Shown here: one piece after another, positions 57,309-64,000 of the stretch
Layout: each line of letters opens with the position of its first letter
Position numbering within the stretch: the stretch's first letter is position 1
DNA from: Mucilaginibacter achroorhodeus
GTDB taxonomy: Bacteria; Bacteroidota; Bacteroidia; Sphingobacteriales; Sphingobacteriaceae
Length of the DNA stretch: 64,000 nt
Direction of reading: 5' to 3'
NCBI RefSeq assembly: GCF_007846095.1
Contig: NZ_VOEI01000001.1
Span: 124,001 to 188,000 of the forward strand
The notes under the pieces: model-generated
The model's database searches: none
What the model was told of the DNA's origin: nothing
Seen by the model: only the letters and a program-made list of their open reading frames with translations
Made by a program: the position numbers and the translations under genes

Positions 57309-59990
57309 TTAATTTGCCAATCCTTTTAAGTTTTCTTCAACAATTTTAAGCTTAGCCTCAGCATCAGCTTTCTTCTTACGCTCATTTTCAACTACTTCCG
57401 GCTTTGCATTTGACACAAAGCGCTCATTAGCCAGCTTGGCATCTACCGATCTTAAGAAACCTGTTAAATACTCTCTCTCCTTCTCCAATCGCTCTTTTTC
57501 GGCCTCTACGTCTATCTCAATATTCAACGTAACAAAGAACTCATCGGTGCCGGCTACAAAATTTGCAGCTCCGGCAATAGCCTCGTTCACAAAACCAAGC
57601 TCAGTTATATTCGCTATGTGTTTAATAATGGCGCTATATTGCTGATAATCAATGGCCGAATTTACCTTAACAGCAAGCGGCAATGTTTCTTTTGGTGATA
57701 AACCTTTGCTATTACGAATATTCCTAACCTGCGCAATTGCCTGCTGCACCACGTCCATCTCGCCTACCAGTTGGGTATTAATCTCCCCGATTGATGGAAG
57801 TTGGGCAACAATGCAACATTCAAGCTCATCGCGCTTACCAAAGATCTCATCGTGCCATAATTCCTCGGTCAGGAACGGCATGTATGGATGAAGCACCTTA
57901 AGGATATTTTCAAAAAAACTAACAGTTGCGTTGTACGATGCTGTGTCAATTTTTTGCCTTTCAACATCCGTTTGGTATGGGGGTTTAACCATCTCCAGGT
58001 ACGATGAACAGAAGTCGTCCCAAACCAATTTGTAAGAAGCCATTAAAGCTTCTGATAAGCGGTACTGGCTAAAGTTCTCCTCGATCTCTACCAACGCCTG
58101 GTTAAAGCGGCTCTGGAACCATTCGATAGCTACCGAATTATCCGCCTGGATGCTATTATCAGCCTCCCATCCTTTTACCAGTTTAAAGGCATTCCATATT
58201 TTGTTGCCGAAGGCACTACCCTGTTCACAATATTTCTCGTCAAACATCAGATCGTTACCTGCAGGCGAGCACAGCAGCATGCCAACACGCACACCATCGG
58301 CACTGTACTTAGCCATCAGATCAAGCGGATCAGGTGAGTTACCTAATGATTTTGACATTTTGCGGCCCAGCTTATCGCGCACGATACCGGTGAGATAAAC
58401 GTTATTAAACGGCTTTTGCTGGCGTAGCTCATGGCCTGCCATTATCATACGTGCCACCCAAAAGAACAGTATCTCCGGTGCTGTAACCAGGTCGTTTGTT
58501 GGGTAGTAATAGTTTATCTCGGGGTTATCAGGGTTACGTACACCATCAAAAACCGAGATTGGCCACAAGCCTGATGAGAACCAGGTATCCAATACGTCCT
58601 CATCCTGGGTAAGGTCATCTATGGTATATAAGGCATTCAGCTTTTGCGCTTCTGCCAAAGCCAATTCTTTGGTTTTAGCTACCACATACTCACCGGTTGG
58701 CAGGTAGTAAGCCGGTATCTGTTGCCCCCACCACAACTGGCGACTGATATTCCAGTCGCGCACATTCTCCATCCAGTGGCGGTAGGTGTTGATGAATTTC
58801 TCCGGGATAAGTTTTACATCGCCATTCAAAACATACTCTAAAGCAGGCTGTGCCAACTCTTTCATTTTACAGAACCACTGCATAGAAAGCTTTGGCTCAA
58901 TAACTGCCGAGGTACGTTCTGATACGCCAATCTGCGAAACATTGTCTTCGGTTTTTACCAGTGCGCCGGCTTCCTCAAGCATTACCGCAATTTTCTTGCG
59001 GGCAGCAAAGCGGTCTTCGCCAACTAATATCTGTGCTTTCTCGTTCAGCGAGCCATCATCATTCAGAATATCTATAACGGGCAGGTTATGGCGTTGGCCA
59101 AGCTCGTAGTCATTTAAGTCATGTGCCGGTGTAACTTTCAAACAACCGGTACCAAAATCCATAGTCACATATTCATCTAATATGACTGGTATCTCGCGGT
59201 TAATAAGCGGGATGAAAACCGTTTTGCCATGAAGATGGGTATAACGCTCATCATTAGGATTGATACATATTGCAGCATCAGCCATTATAGTTTCAGGGCG
59301 GGTGGTGGCAATGGTTAAGTATTTAGTATCAAGTATCGAGTCGTTGGACTGATTTTCGTCTTGATTCTCGATACTTGCTACTTGATACTTGATATAATAA
59401 AGTTTCTGATTTACTTCTTTACGCTGAACCTCTTCGTCGCTTACGGCGGTTTTGCCTTGCGGATCCCAGTTGATCATACGTACGCCGCGATAGATAAGGC
59501 CCTGTTTGTGCAGGTGAACAAAGTAGTCGATAACTGCTTCACTCATATCCTCGTCCATGGTAAATTTGGTGCGGTCCCAATCGCATGAGGCACCTAATTT
59601 TTTAAGTTGCTCCAATATGATACCGCCGTATTTATTCTTCCAATCGTAGGCATAGGCAAGGAACTGCTCGCGGGTAAGGTCTTTTTTGCTGATTCCCTGT
59701 TCCTTAAGCATGGCTACTACTTTTGCTTCAGTAGCGATGCTGGCATGGTCGGTACCTGGTACCCAGCAGGCATTCTTACCTTTCATGCGGGCACGGCGTA
59801 TCAGCACGTCCTGTATGGTATTGTTAAGCATGTGACCCATGTGCAGCACGCCGGTAACGTTTGGCGGTGGGATAACAATGGTGTACGGCTCGCGCTCGTC
59901 TGGTACCGAACGGAAGAATTTTTTATCTAACCAATACTGGTACCATTTTTCTTCGGCTTCTGCAGGTGAATAGGTCTTTGCAATACTCAT
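57309..59990 (-). CDS. valS: Valine--tRNA ligase
   Basis: A class I synthetase of 893 residues. It has HMGH (50-53) in PPPNVTGVLHMGHMLNNT as the HIGH motif, the CP1 editing domain (TIATTRPETIMADAAICINP), KMSKS in GRKMSKSLGN near residue 543, and an anticodon-binding part. The C-terminal coiled coil (EAEKERLEKEREYLTGFLRS) is typical of ValRS. It charges tRNA-Val and edits threonine. The start at 59990 (MSIAKTY) is 6 nt behind a good promoter. Residues about 199-225, at the entry of the editing domain, are encoded by an inverted heptamer array normally found between genes. Confidence 0.96.
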   Translation of the reverse strand: MSIAKTYSPAEAEEKWYQYWLDKKFFRSVPDEREPYTIVIPPPNVTGVLHMGHMLNNTIQDVLIRRARMKGKNACWVPGTDHASIATEAKVVAMLKEQGISKKDLTREQFLAYAYDWKNKYGGIILEQLKKLGASCDWDRTKFTMDEDMSEAVIDYFVHLHKQGLIYRGVRMINWDPQGKTAVSDEEVQRKEVNQKLYYIKYQVASIENQDENQSNDSILDTKYLTIATTRPETIMADAAICINPNDERYTHLHGKTVFIPLINREIPVILDEYVTMDFGTGCLKVTPAHDLNDYELGQRHNLPVIDILNDDGSLNEKAQILVGEDRFAARKKIAVMLEEAGALVKTEDNVSQIGVSERTSAVIEPKLSMQWFCKMKELAQPALEYVLNGDVKLIPEKFINTYRHWMENVRDWNISRQLWWGQQIPAYYLPTGEYVVAKTKELALAEAQKLNALYTIDDLTQDEDVLDTWFSSGLWPISVFDGVRNPDNPEINYYYPTNDLVTAPEILFFWVARMIMAGHELRQQKPFNNVYLTGIVRDKLGRKMSKSLGNSPDPLDLMAKYSADGVRVGMLLCSPAGNDLMFDEKYCEQGSAFGNKIWNAFKLVKGWEADNSIQADNSVAIEWFQSRFNQALVEIEENFSQYRLSEALMASYKLVWDDFCSSYLEMVKPPYQTDVERQKIDTASYNATVSFFENILKVLHPYMPFLTEELWHDEIFGKRDELECCIVAQLPSIGEINTQLVGEMDVVQQAIAQVRNIRNSKGLSPKETLPLAVKVNSAIDYQQYSAIIKHIANITELGFVNEAIAGAANFVAGTDEFFVTLNIEIDVEAEKERLEKEREYLTGFLRSVDAKLANERFVSNAKPEVVENERKKKADAEAKLKIVEENLKGLAN
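59318..59395. repeat. Inverted heptamer arrays inside the valS coding region
   Basis: Left units AGTATTT, AGTATCA, AGTATCG (59318-59338) face right units TTGATTC, TCGATAC, TTGCTAC, TTGATAC, TTGATAT (59361-59395). 59330-59340 and 59367-59377 are perfectly complementary. The segment is 78 bases, 26 codons, in frame, and encodes the stretch around VASIENQDENQSNDSILDTK, at a place where ValRS proteins vary in length. Confidence 0.85.
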
Positions 59991-59996
59991 AGCCCG

Positions 59997-60030
59997 CAAA
60001 AATAACAAATCCGTTGGCAGCCGCCAACGG
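59997..60030 (-). promoter_or_regulatory. valS promoter (TTG-N20-TATTTTTG) with overlapping palindrome
   Basis: On the minus strand TTG (60027-60025), 20 bases, then TATTTTTG (60004-59997) match the -33/-7 consensus; the box ends 6 nt before the ATG, so the mRNA should be nearly leaderless. The palindrome CCGTTGGC / GCCAACGG (60011-60030) covers the -33 element. Confidence 0.68.
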
Positions 60031-60353
60031 GAATAATTTTATTTAAAAACATCATTGCCGTCCATTCTAAAAGTTGAGATAAACACTACCCATCATTCTC
60101 AATTCCCACTCACTATATTAGAACCGTTATAAATAAATTTTCGCAACAATAATTTTACATACGGGCGTTTATAGCCTTATAAGCACATCAAAAAATGAGA
60201 ACTTTGCCTGTAAACCGCTTTCTGGCAGCTATTATCAAGATGTCACGATTATCAGTGGTAATCAACTGGTTTAATCGATAAAGCCCCCCGTCCGCTTTGT
60301 AGTTGCCTTTGCGCGCATTAAATTTTTAACTTTAGCTTTTTACTGATTTAATT
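60031..60353. other. Divergent intergenic region between valS and the M13 peptidase gene
   Basis: Apart from the valS promoter at its left edge, this region contains a weak promoter for the peptidase: TTG at 60303-60305, 21 bases, TAACTTTA at 60327-60334. A 28-codon ATG frame lies at 60195-60281 but has no recognisable product. I see no repeat array or structured RNA here. Confidence 0.45.
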
Positions 60354-62423
60354 ATGAAGTTAAAGTTTTCAAAATTGATGCTGGCAGGCGCGCTATGCAT
60401 TTCGGCCAGCGTATATGCATCAAACGGTGATAAACCTTTAAAAGGCAAAACAACAGCCGAACCGCCTAAGAAATTTATTGATCCAGCCAACATGGACCCG
60501 TCTGTTAAGCCGGGCGACGATTTTTTTGAGTACGCCAACGGCGGATGGCTAAAACAGAATGCAATACCTGCAAAGGAAACCCGCTGGGGAAGTTTTAATA
60601 TCTTAAGACAAGACAATACCGACCGACTGCTAAGCTTACTTTCCGAAGTGAGTAAGAACCCTAAGCAGCCTAAAGGCAGCTTAAAACAACGTGTTGGAGA
60701 CCTTTATGCCAGTGGCATGGATAGCCTGGCTATTGAGAAAAAAGGATACTCGCCAATAAAAGCCGATCTGCAAAGAATAGATAAGATCAGCGATTTAAAT
60801 GGCGTTATCAATGAATTAGTTTACGAGCGTGTGAATGGTGTGGGCAGTCCGTTGTTTGGTTTTGGCGTTGGCCAAGACTCCAAACATGTAGATAATTACA
60901 TTACCCAATTACGCCAGGGCGGCACCAGCCTGCCGGATAGGGATAACTACTTAAAGGACGATGCACGTTCAAAAAAGATCCAGGACGCGCTAAAAACTTA
61001 CATAACTACCTTATTTGCCTTAACAGGCACTCCGCAGGAAACGGCGGCCAAAAATGCTGCAACAGTTTTTGATATCGAGAAAAAACTGGCTGCATCTCAG
61101 TTGAGCCGTGTTGCCATGCGCGACCCTAACGTTACCTACAACAAATTTTCGGTTGCCGATTTCAGCAAAACAACCCCGCACCTTAATTGGGTTAAATTAT
61201 TACCAATGATGAAGGTGACCGGGCAGGATACCATACTGGTTGGTCAACCCGCATTCTTTAAAGATATTGATGGCATGCTGGCTTCAACTTCTGTTGAAGA
61301 CTGGAAAACCTATTTAAAATGGAATGTACTTAAAGGTGCGGCTTCATCATTAAGCTCGCCCTTTGTAAAAGCAAGCTTTGCTTACAGTAGCGCGCTAAGC
61401 GGCCAAAAAGTAGAAACCCCTCGCAACGAGCGCATGAGCGGCCTTGTTGATGGTAGCCTGGGCGAATTGCTTGGCCAGCTTTACGTAGAGAAATACTTTA
61501 CACCTGCTGCCAAGAAGTACATGCTTGACCTGGTAAATAATTTGAAGATAACCCTTGGCGACCGCATTAAACGCCTCGACTGGATGAGTGATGCTACTAA
61601 AGCCAAAGCGTTAACCAAACTTAATGCTTTCACCGTTAAAATAGGTTACCCTGATAAATGGGAAACTTACGATGGCGTAGTGATCAACCGTAATGATTAT
61701 GCGGGCAACCTTAAACGCCTTTCTATGTGGCGCTATAATTTTAACGTAACCCGCCTGGGCAAACCGGTTGATAAAACCCGTTGGGGTATGACACCACCTA
61801 CGGTTAATGCATATTACAACCCAACCACAAATGAGATCGCATTCCCGGCAGGTATACTGCAGTTCCCGTTTTTTGATTTTAAGGCGGATGACGCGGTTAA
61901 CTACGGGGGTATCGGTGCAGTTATCGGCCATGAAATGACCCACGGTTTTGACGACCAGGGACGCCAGTATGATGCTGACGGTACACTGCGCGATTGGTGG
62001 ACCAAAGAGGATGCCGATAAATTTAAAGTACGCGCTACACAGGTTGAGAACCAGTACAATGCATTTACGGTATTAGATACCATGCACGTGAATGGTAAAC
62101 TTACCCTTGGTGAAAACCTTGCCGACCTTGGTGGTTTAAACATCGCTTACGAAGCATTCAAAAAAACAAAGCAAGGCCAGTCAAGTACTAAAATCGATGG
62201 CTTTACGCCGGATCAGCGCTTCTTCTTATCATGGGCACAGGTTTGGAGAGGTTCACAACGCCCAGAGGCTGCTGCACAACGCATTTTGACAGACCCGCAC
62301 TCGCCGGAGCAGTTCCGCACCAATGCACCTATTACCAATATGGATGCATGGTACGCAGCATTTGATGTTAAACCGGGCGATAAAATGTACAAGAAGCCTG
62401 AAGACAGGATAAAGGTGTGGTAA
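60354..62423 (+). CDS. pepO: M13 family zinc endopeptidase (neprilysin/PepO-like)
   Basis: A signal peptide (LMLAGALCISASVYA) precedes the N-terminal M13 domain (DPSVKPGDDFFEYANGGWLKQ) and the catalytic domain. The latter has NAYYNPTTNEIAFPAGIL, the zinc motif HEMTH (His526, Glu527, His530), the third ligand Glu587 in GENLADLGG, and the terminal Trp typical of the family (RIKVW). It cleaves short peptides and should act in the periplasm or outside. The 689-residue length is normal. It is followed by a heptamer array and a strong terminator. Confidence 0.95.
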   Translation: MKLKFSKLMLAGALCISASVYASNGDKPLKGKTTAEPPKKFIDPANMDPSVKPGDDFFEYANGGWLKQNAIPAKETRWGSFNILRQDNTDRLLSLLSEVSKNPKQPKGSLKQRVGDLYASGMDSLAIEKKGYSPIKADLQRIDKISDLNGVINELVYERVNGVGSPLFGFGVGQDSKHVDNYITQLRQGGTSLPDRDNYLKDDARSKKIQDALKTYITTLFALTGTPQETAAKNAATVFDIEKKLAASQLSRVAMRDPNVTYNKFSVADFSKTTPHLNWVKLLPMMKVTGQDTILVGQPAFFKDIDGMLASTSVEDWKTYLKWNVLKGAASSLSSPFVKASFAYSSALSGQKVETPRNERMSGLVDGSLGELLGQLYVEKYFTPAAKKYMLDLVNNLKITLGDRIKRLDWMSDATKAKALTKLNAFTVKIGYPDKWETYDGVVINRNDYAGNLKRLSMWRYNFNVTRLGKPVDKTRWGMTPPTVNAYYNPTTNEIAFPAGILQFPFFDFKADDAVNYGGIGAVIGHEMTHGFDDQGRQYDADGTLRDWWTKEDADKFKVRATQVENQYNAFTVLDTMHVNGKLTLGENLADLGGLNIAYEAFKKTKQGQSSTKIDGFTPDQRFFLSWAQVWRGSQRPEAAAQRILTDPHSPEQFRTNAPITNMDAWYAAFDVKPGDKMYKKPEDRIKVW

Positions 62424-62424
62424 G

Positions 62425-62459
62425 TTTTAGAGATTAGAGACTGAAGGTTAGAGATTAGT
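62425..62459. repeat. Heptamer array behind the M13 peptidase gene
   Basis: Units TTTTAGA, GATTAGA, GACTGAA, GGTTAGA, GATTAGT follow the stop codon directly with a 7-bp period. The GATTAGA core is the same as at 810-837. No pyrimidine arm follows; the terminator is next. Confidence 0.75.
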
Positions 62460-62462
62460 CTT

Positions 62463-62496
62463 GCAAAGCCCGGCATACGCCGGGCTTTGCTTTTTT
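62463..62496 (+). terminator. Terminator of the M13 peptidase gene
   Basis: A perfect 12-bp stem GCAAAGCCCGGC / GCCGGGCTTTGC with a 4-base loop is followed by six T residues. Confidence 0.9.
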
Positions 62497-62542
62497 AAAA
62501 ATATTTTCCAAATTTCAGTCTGATTAAGAGAATTTCAGAATC

Positions 62543-62911
62543 ATGCCTCCTGATAATATTATAACTTTTGTCATCATGGTCTTGCTTATGTTTGCCTTTG
62601 TCGTTGCAGGAAATATCCTGTTGATTCATTTATTAATCAATAAGGCAATAAAATGTTATATCAAACCACTATTGGAATCAAAGGGCTGCATTTATGTGAA
62701 TTATAAATGTCCAGGGTTATTCAGCCACGGAGACTTCAAATATTTCAATACAGGCTTCACCACTATGTCAGGATCAGGCAAAAATAGATTCACCATTTAT
62801 GCATGTATATTCTACACTGATAAAATTGAGAACACAAGTAAACGCAGTACAGCAAAAATTGATATTGCAGGTTTATCAGTCAAGAATATAGAATACAGTT
62901 CGGATATATAG
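62543..62911 (+). CDS. Hypothetical single-pass membrane protein
   Basis: The 122-residue protein has one N-terminal membrane helix (FVIMVLLMFAFVVAGNILLIHLL, residues 9-31) followed by a soluble part of about 85 residues with Cys and aromatic residues (LLESKGCIYVNYKCPGLFSHGDFKYF). I do not recognise a family. It is AT-rich. It stands alone after a strong terminator and has no clear promoter motif, so the unit is only moderately supported. Confidence 0.55.
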   Translation: MPPDNIITFVIMVLLMFAFVVAGNILLIHLLINKAIKCYIKPLLESKGCIYVNYKCPGLFSHGDFKYFNTGFTTMSGSGKNRFTIYACIFYTDKIENTSKRSTAKIDIAGLSVKNIEYSSDI

Positions 62912-63046
62912 CTTTAGCTTACATTCGTTTTAAATTGTAACAATAATAAATATTTGGATAACGCTACCCTGGTGATATAAAACTTTGAAGACTTTGTTAA
63001 CAAAAACCTCAACACTCATCCGGCACAAATACCACGGTTTGCTCTT

Positions 63047-63523
63047 TTAAATTGCTGCCATCATTTTTAGGGACGCAATGGCAATGCCATTGTCCGGATA
63101 TTCTGAAAGAATCTTTCTGTACAGTTCCTTTGCCTCTGCCCCGCGGCCTATTTGACTAAGCGTGAAAGCAATGTTGCAAAGCCCCATTTCACGATAACCC
63201 ATTCTTGACGAGCTGAACATCGTAATATACCGGTACTTATCTATCCAGGCATTATGCTCAAAATAGGCAACGCTTTTATTAAAGTGATCCAAGGCCCTCT
63301 CGTATTTATTTTTCTTAAGTGCTGCGATGCCCTTTCGATGTTCAGTAGCAATAATCCATCTCAGTAAATAAAGGATCGCCCAATAAGCTATAAAGGCGTA
63401 TATAAAATCAAGTCCGTCTGTTGCAAATTGCGAGAAGCCCCAAAGCAGCAACAGCATTAACAATATCTGCGGGATGGTATACCACCAAACAATTTTTCCT
63501 CTAACAAATGGTACGTTCGCCAT
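63047..63523 (-). CDS. Membrane protein with short TPR-like C-terminal domain
   Basis: Two membrane segments (TIPQILLMLLLLWGFSQF and FIYAFIAYWAILYLLRWII) occupy the first 65 residues. The rest is helical with tetratricopeptide-like pairs: RKGIAALKKNKYERALDHFNKSVAYFE and MGLCNIAFTLSQIGRGAEAKELYRKILSEYPD. TPR units usually bind partner proteins; the partner is unknown. The start MANVPFVRG at 63523 is preferred over 63532. The gene is divergent from the metallo-hydrolase at the right edge. Confidence 0.72.
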   Translation of the reverse strand: MANVPFVRGKIVWWYTIPQILLMLLLLWGFSQFATDGLDFIYAFIAYWAILYLLRWIIATEHRKGIAALKKNKYERALDHFNKSVAYFEHNAWIDKYRYITMFSSSRMGYREMGLCNIAFTLSQIGRGAEAKELYRKILSEYPDNGIAIASLKMMAAI

Positions 63524-63613
63524 ACTTAACAATATTTCGCTAAATTAAAATTTACACATCAATAATCTTACCGCTTCACAACAATTGGGCAGTTTCACTT
63601 ATTAGTAAAACCC

Positions 63614-63621
63614 TATCTTTG
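63614..63621 (+). promoter_or_regulatory. -7 box of the metallo-hydrolase gene
   Basis: TATCTTTG matches TAnnTTTG and ends 16 nt before the ATG at 63638. The nearest TTG is 26 bases upstream, too far for the usual spacing. Confidence 0.5.
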
Positions 63622-63637
63622 CGGCACTGATTTCATT

Positions 63638-64000
63638 ATGATAATTCACCAGTTTTACGATAAAGGCCTGGCACATGCCTCGTACGCCATTGTTCGCAGC
63701 GGAAAAATGATCGTTATTGATCCTGCTCGTAATCCACAACCATATTATGATTTCGCTAACCTGCATGAGTCAGAAATAGTTGGTGTTATCGAGACGCATC
63801 CACACGCTGATTTTGTGAGCTCACATCTGGAGATACACCACACAACTGGTGCTGATATTTACGTGAGCAAACTTGCCGGTGCAGGTTACCCACATCAAAC
63901 TTTTGACGAGGGCGACGAAATAAAACTGGAAGACATCAATCTTAAAGCAATAAACACACCGGGACACTCACCAGATTCTATTTGTATTTTGGTTGAGAAC
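63638..64000 (+). CDS. Metallo-beta-lactamase-fold hydrolase, persulfide-dioxygenase-like (partial)
   Basis: The first 121 codons are present; the gene continues past the window edge. The N-terminus MIIHQFYDKGLAHASYAI and IDPARNP lead to ETHPHADFVSSHLEIHH, the metal motif of the ETHE1-like/rhodanese-associated branch, in which His-x-His-x-Asp is kept. TPGHSPDSICILVE holds the next metal His. Members oxidise glutathione persulfide or act as related thiol hydrolases, and many carry C-terminal rhodanese domains, which cannot be checked here. There is no signal peptide. Confidence 0.85.
   Translation, partial: MIIHQFYDKGLAHASYAIVRSGKMIVIDPARNPQPYYDFANLHESEIVGVIETHPHADFVSSHLEIHHTTGADIYVSKLAGAGYPHQTFDEGDEIKLEDINLKAINTPGHSPDSICILVEN

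Noticed and set aside
60195..60281. A 28-codon ATG frame upstream of the M13 peptidase gene
   Set aside because: Too short, no family resemblance, and no supporting promoter.

Overview
The window looks like chromosomal DNA of a Bacteroidota bacterium of the family Sphingobacteriaceae, closest in style to Mucilaginibacter or Pedobacter. The evidence is the gene content: GldF/GldG, a DUF5103 type IX secretion plug protein, the lipoprotein TamL, DUF4230, DUF4397, DUF4288, a pheT-zapB-zapA block, and TTG start codons. It also includes promoters of the Bacteroidota type (-33 TTG, about 19-20 bp, -7 TAnnTTTG). There is no rRNA, CRISPR array, prophage or recognisable transposase. The one tRNA found is tRNA-Cys(GCA).

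Layout. 1-5.9 kb: division and translation genes on the minus strand (zapA, a zapB-like coiled coil, a four-helix-bundle gene, pheT), then a small acidic protein, a beta-helix-like protein, radC and rpsT. 6-18.3 kb: a zinc-dependent nuclease/phospholipase, DedA, two DUF4397 lipoproteins, dnaN, a fused GldF-GldG protein, an AI-2E transporter, an M16 peptidase pair, DUF4230 and OsmC. 18.5-24 kb: an Old Yellow Enzyme, an SDR joined to a PIN-type toxin-antitoxin pair, an aromatic amino acid hydroxylase and a UPF0104 membrane protein. 24.1-26.2 kb: the agmatine-to-putrescine pair aguB-aguA. 27.4-30.6 kb: a LiaF-like, DUF4288, LytS-type kinase and LytTR regulator operon. 31.7-36.6 kb: tyrosine catabolism (flavin reductase, fumarylacetoacetase, homogentisate dioxygenase, HPPD). 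With the hydroxylase at 21-22.9 kb this gives most of a phenylalanine-to-fumarate/acetoacetate route. 36.7-48 kb: TspO, TamL, an rRNA/tRNA methyltransferase, tRNA-Cys with a small basic protein, macrodomain, thioesterase, T9SS plug, a P-loop kinase, ABC-F, pyrD and an EVE protein. 48.2-53.8 kb: a porin operon, an NtrC-type regulator and a sensor kinase. 53.8-64 kb: holA, an HsdR_N-like protein, a hybrid kinase, valS, an M13 peptidase, small membrane proteins and the start of a metallo-beta-lactamase-fold hydrolase.

The most unusual non-coding signal is a set of degenerate tandem arrays with a 7-bp period (8 bp at some places). They occur mostly between genes and usually as a purine-rich arm followed by a pyrimidine-rich inverted arm. 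Each locus has its own heptamer sequence. One such pair lies in frame inside valS, and one pair brackets the four-helix-bundle gene. Separate families of long palindromes, cores TCATTGCGAG and CTCACCC, are also dispersed here.

The second notable signal is regulatory. Two sequences with -24/-12 sigma-54 geometry lie in front of the porin operon and in front of the sensor kinase, on both sides of an NtrC-type sigma-54 activator gene. This suggests a self-contained, autoregulated envelope-response module. Several housekeeping genes also have a TATCTTTG-like -7 box ending only 4-8 nt before the start codon, which predicts leaderless or nearly leaderless mRNAs.
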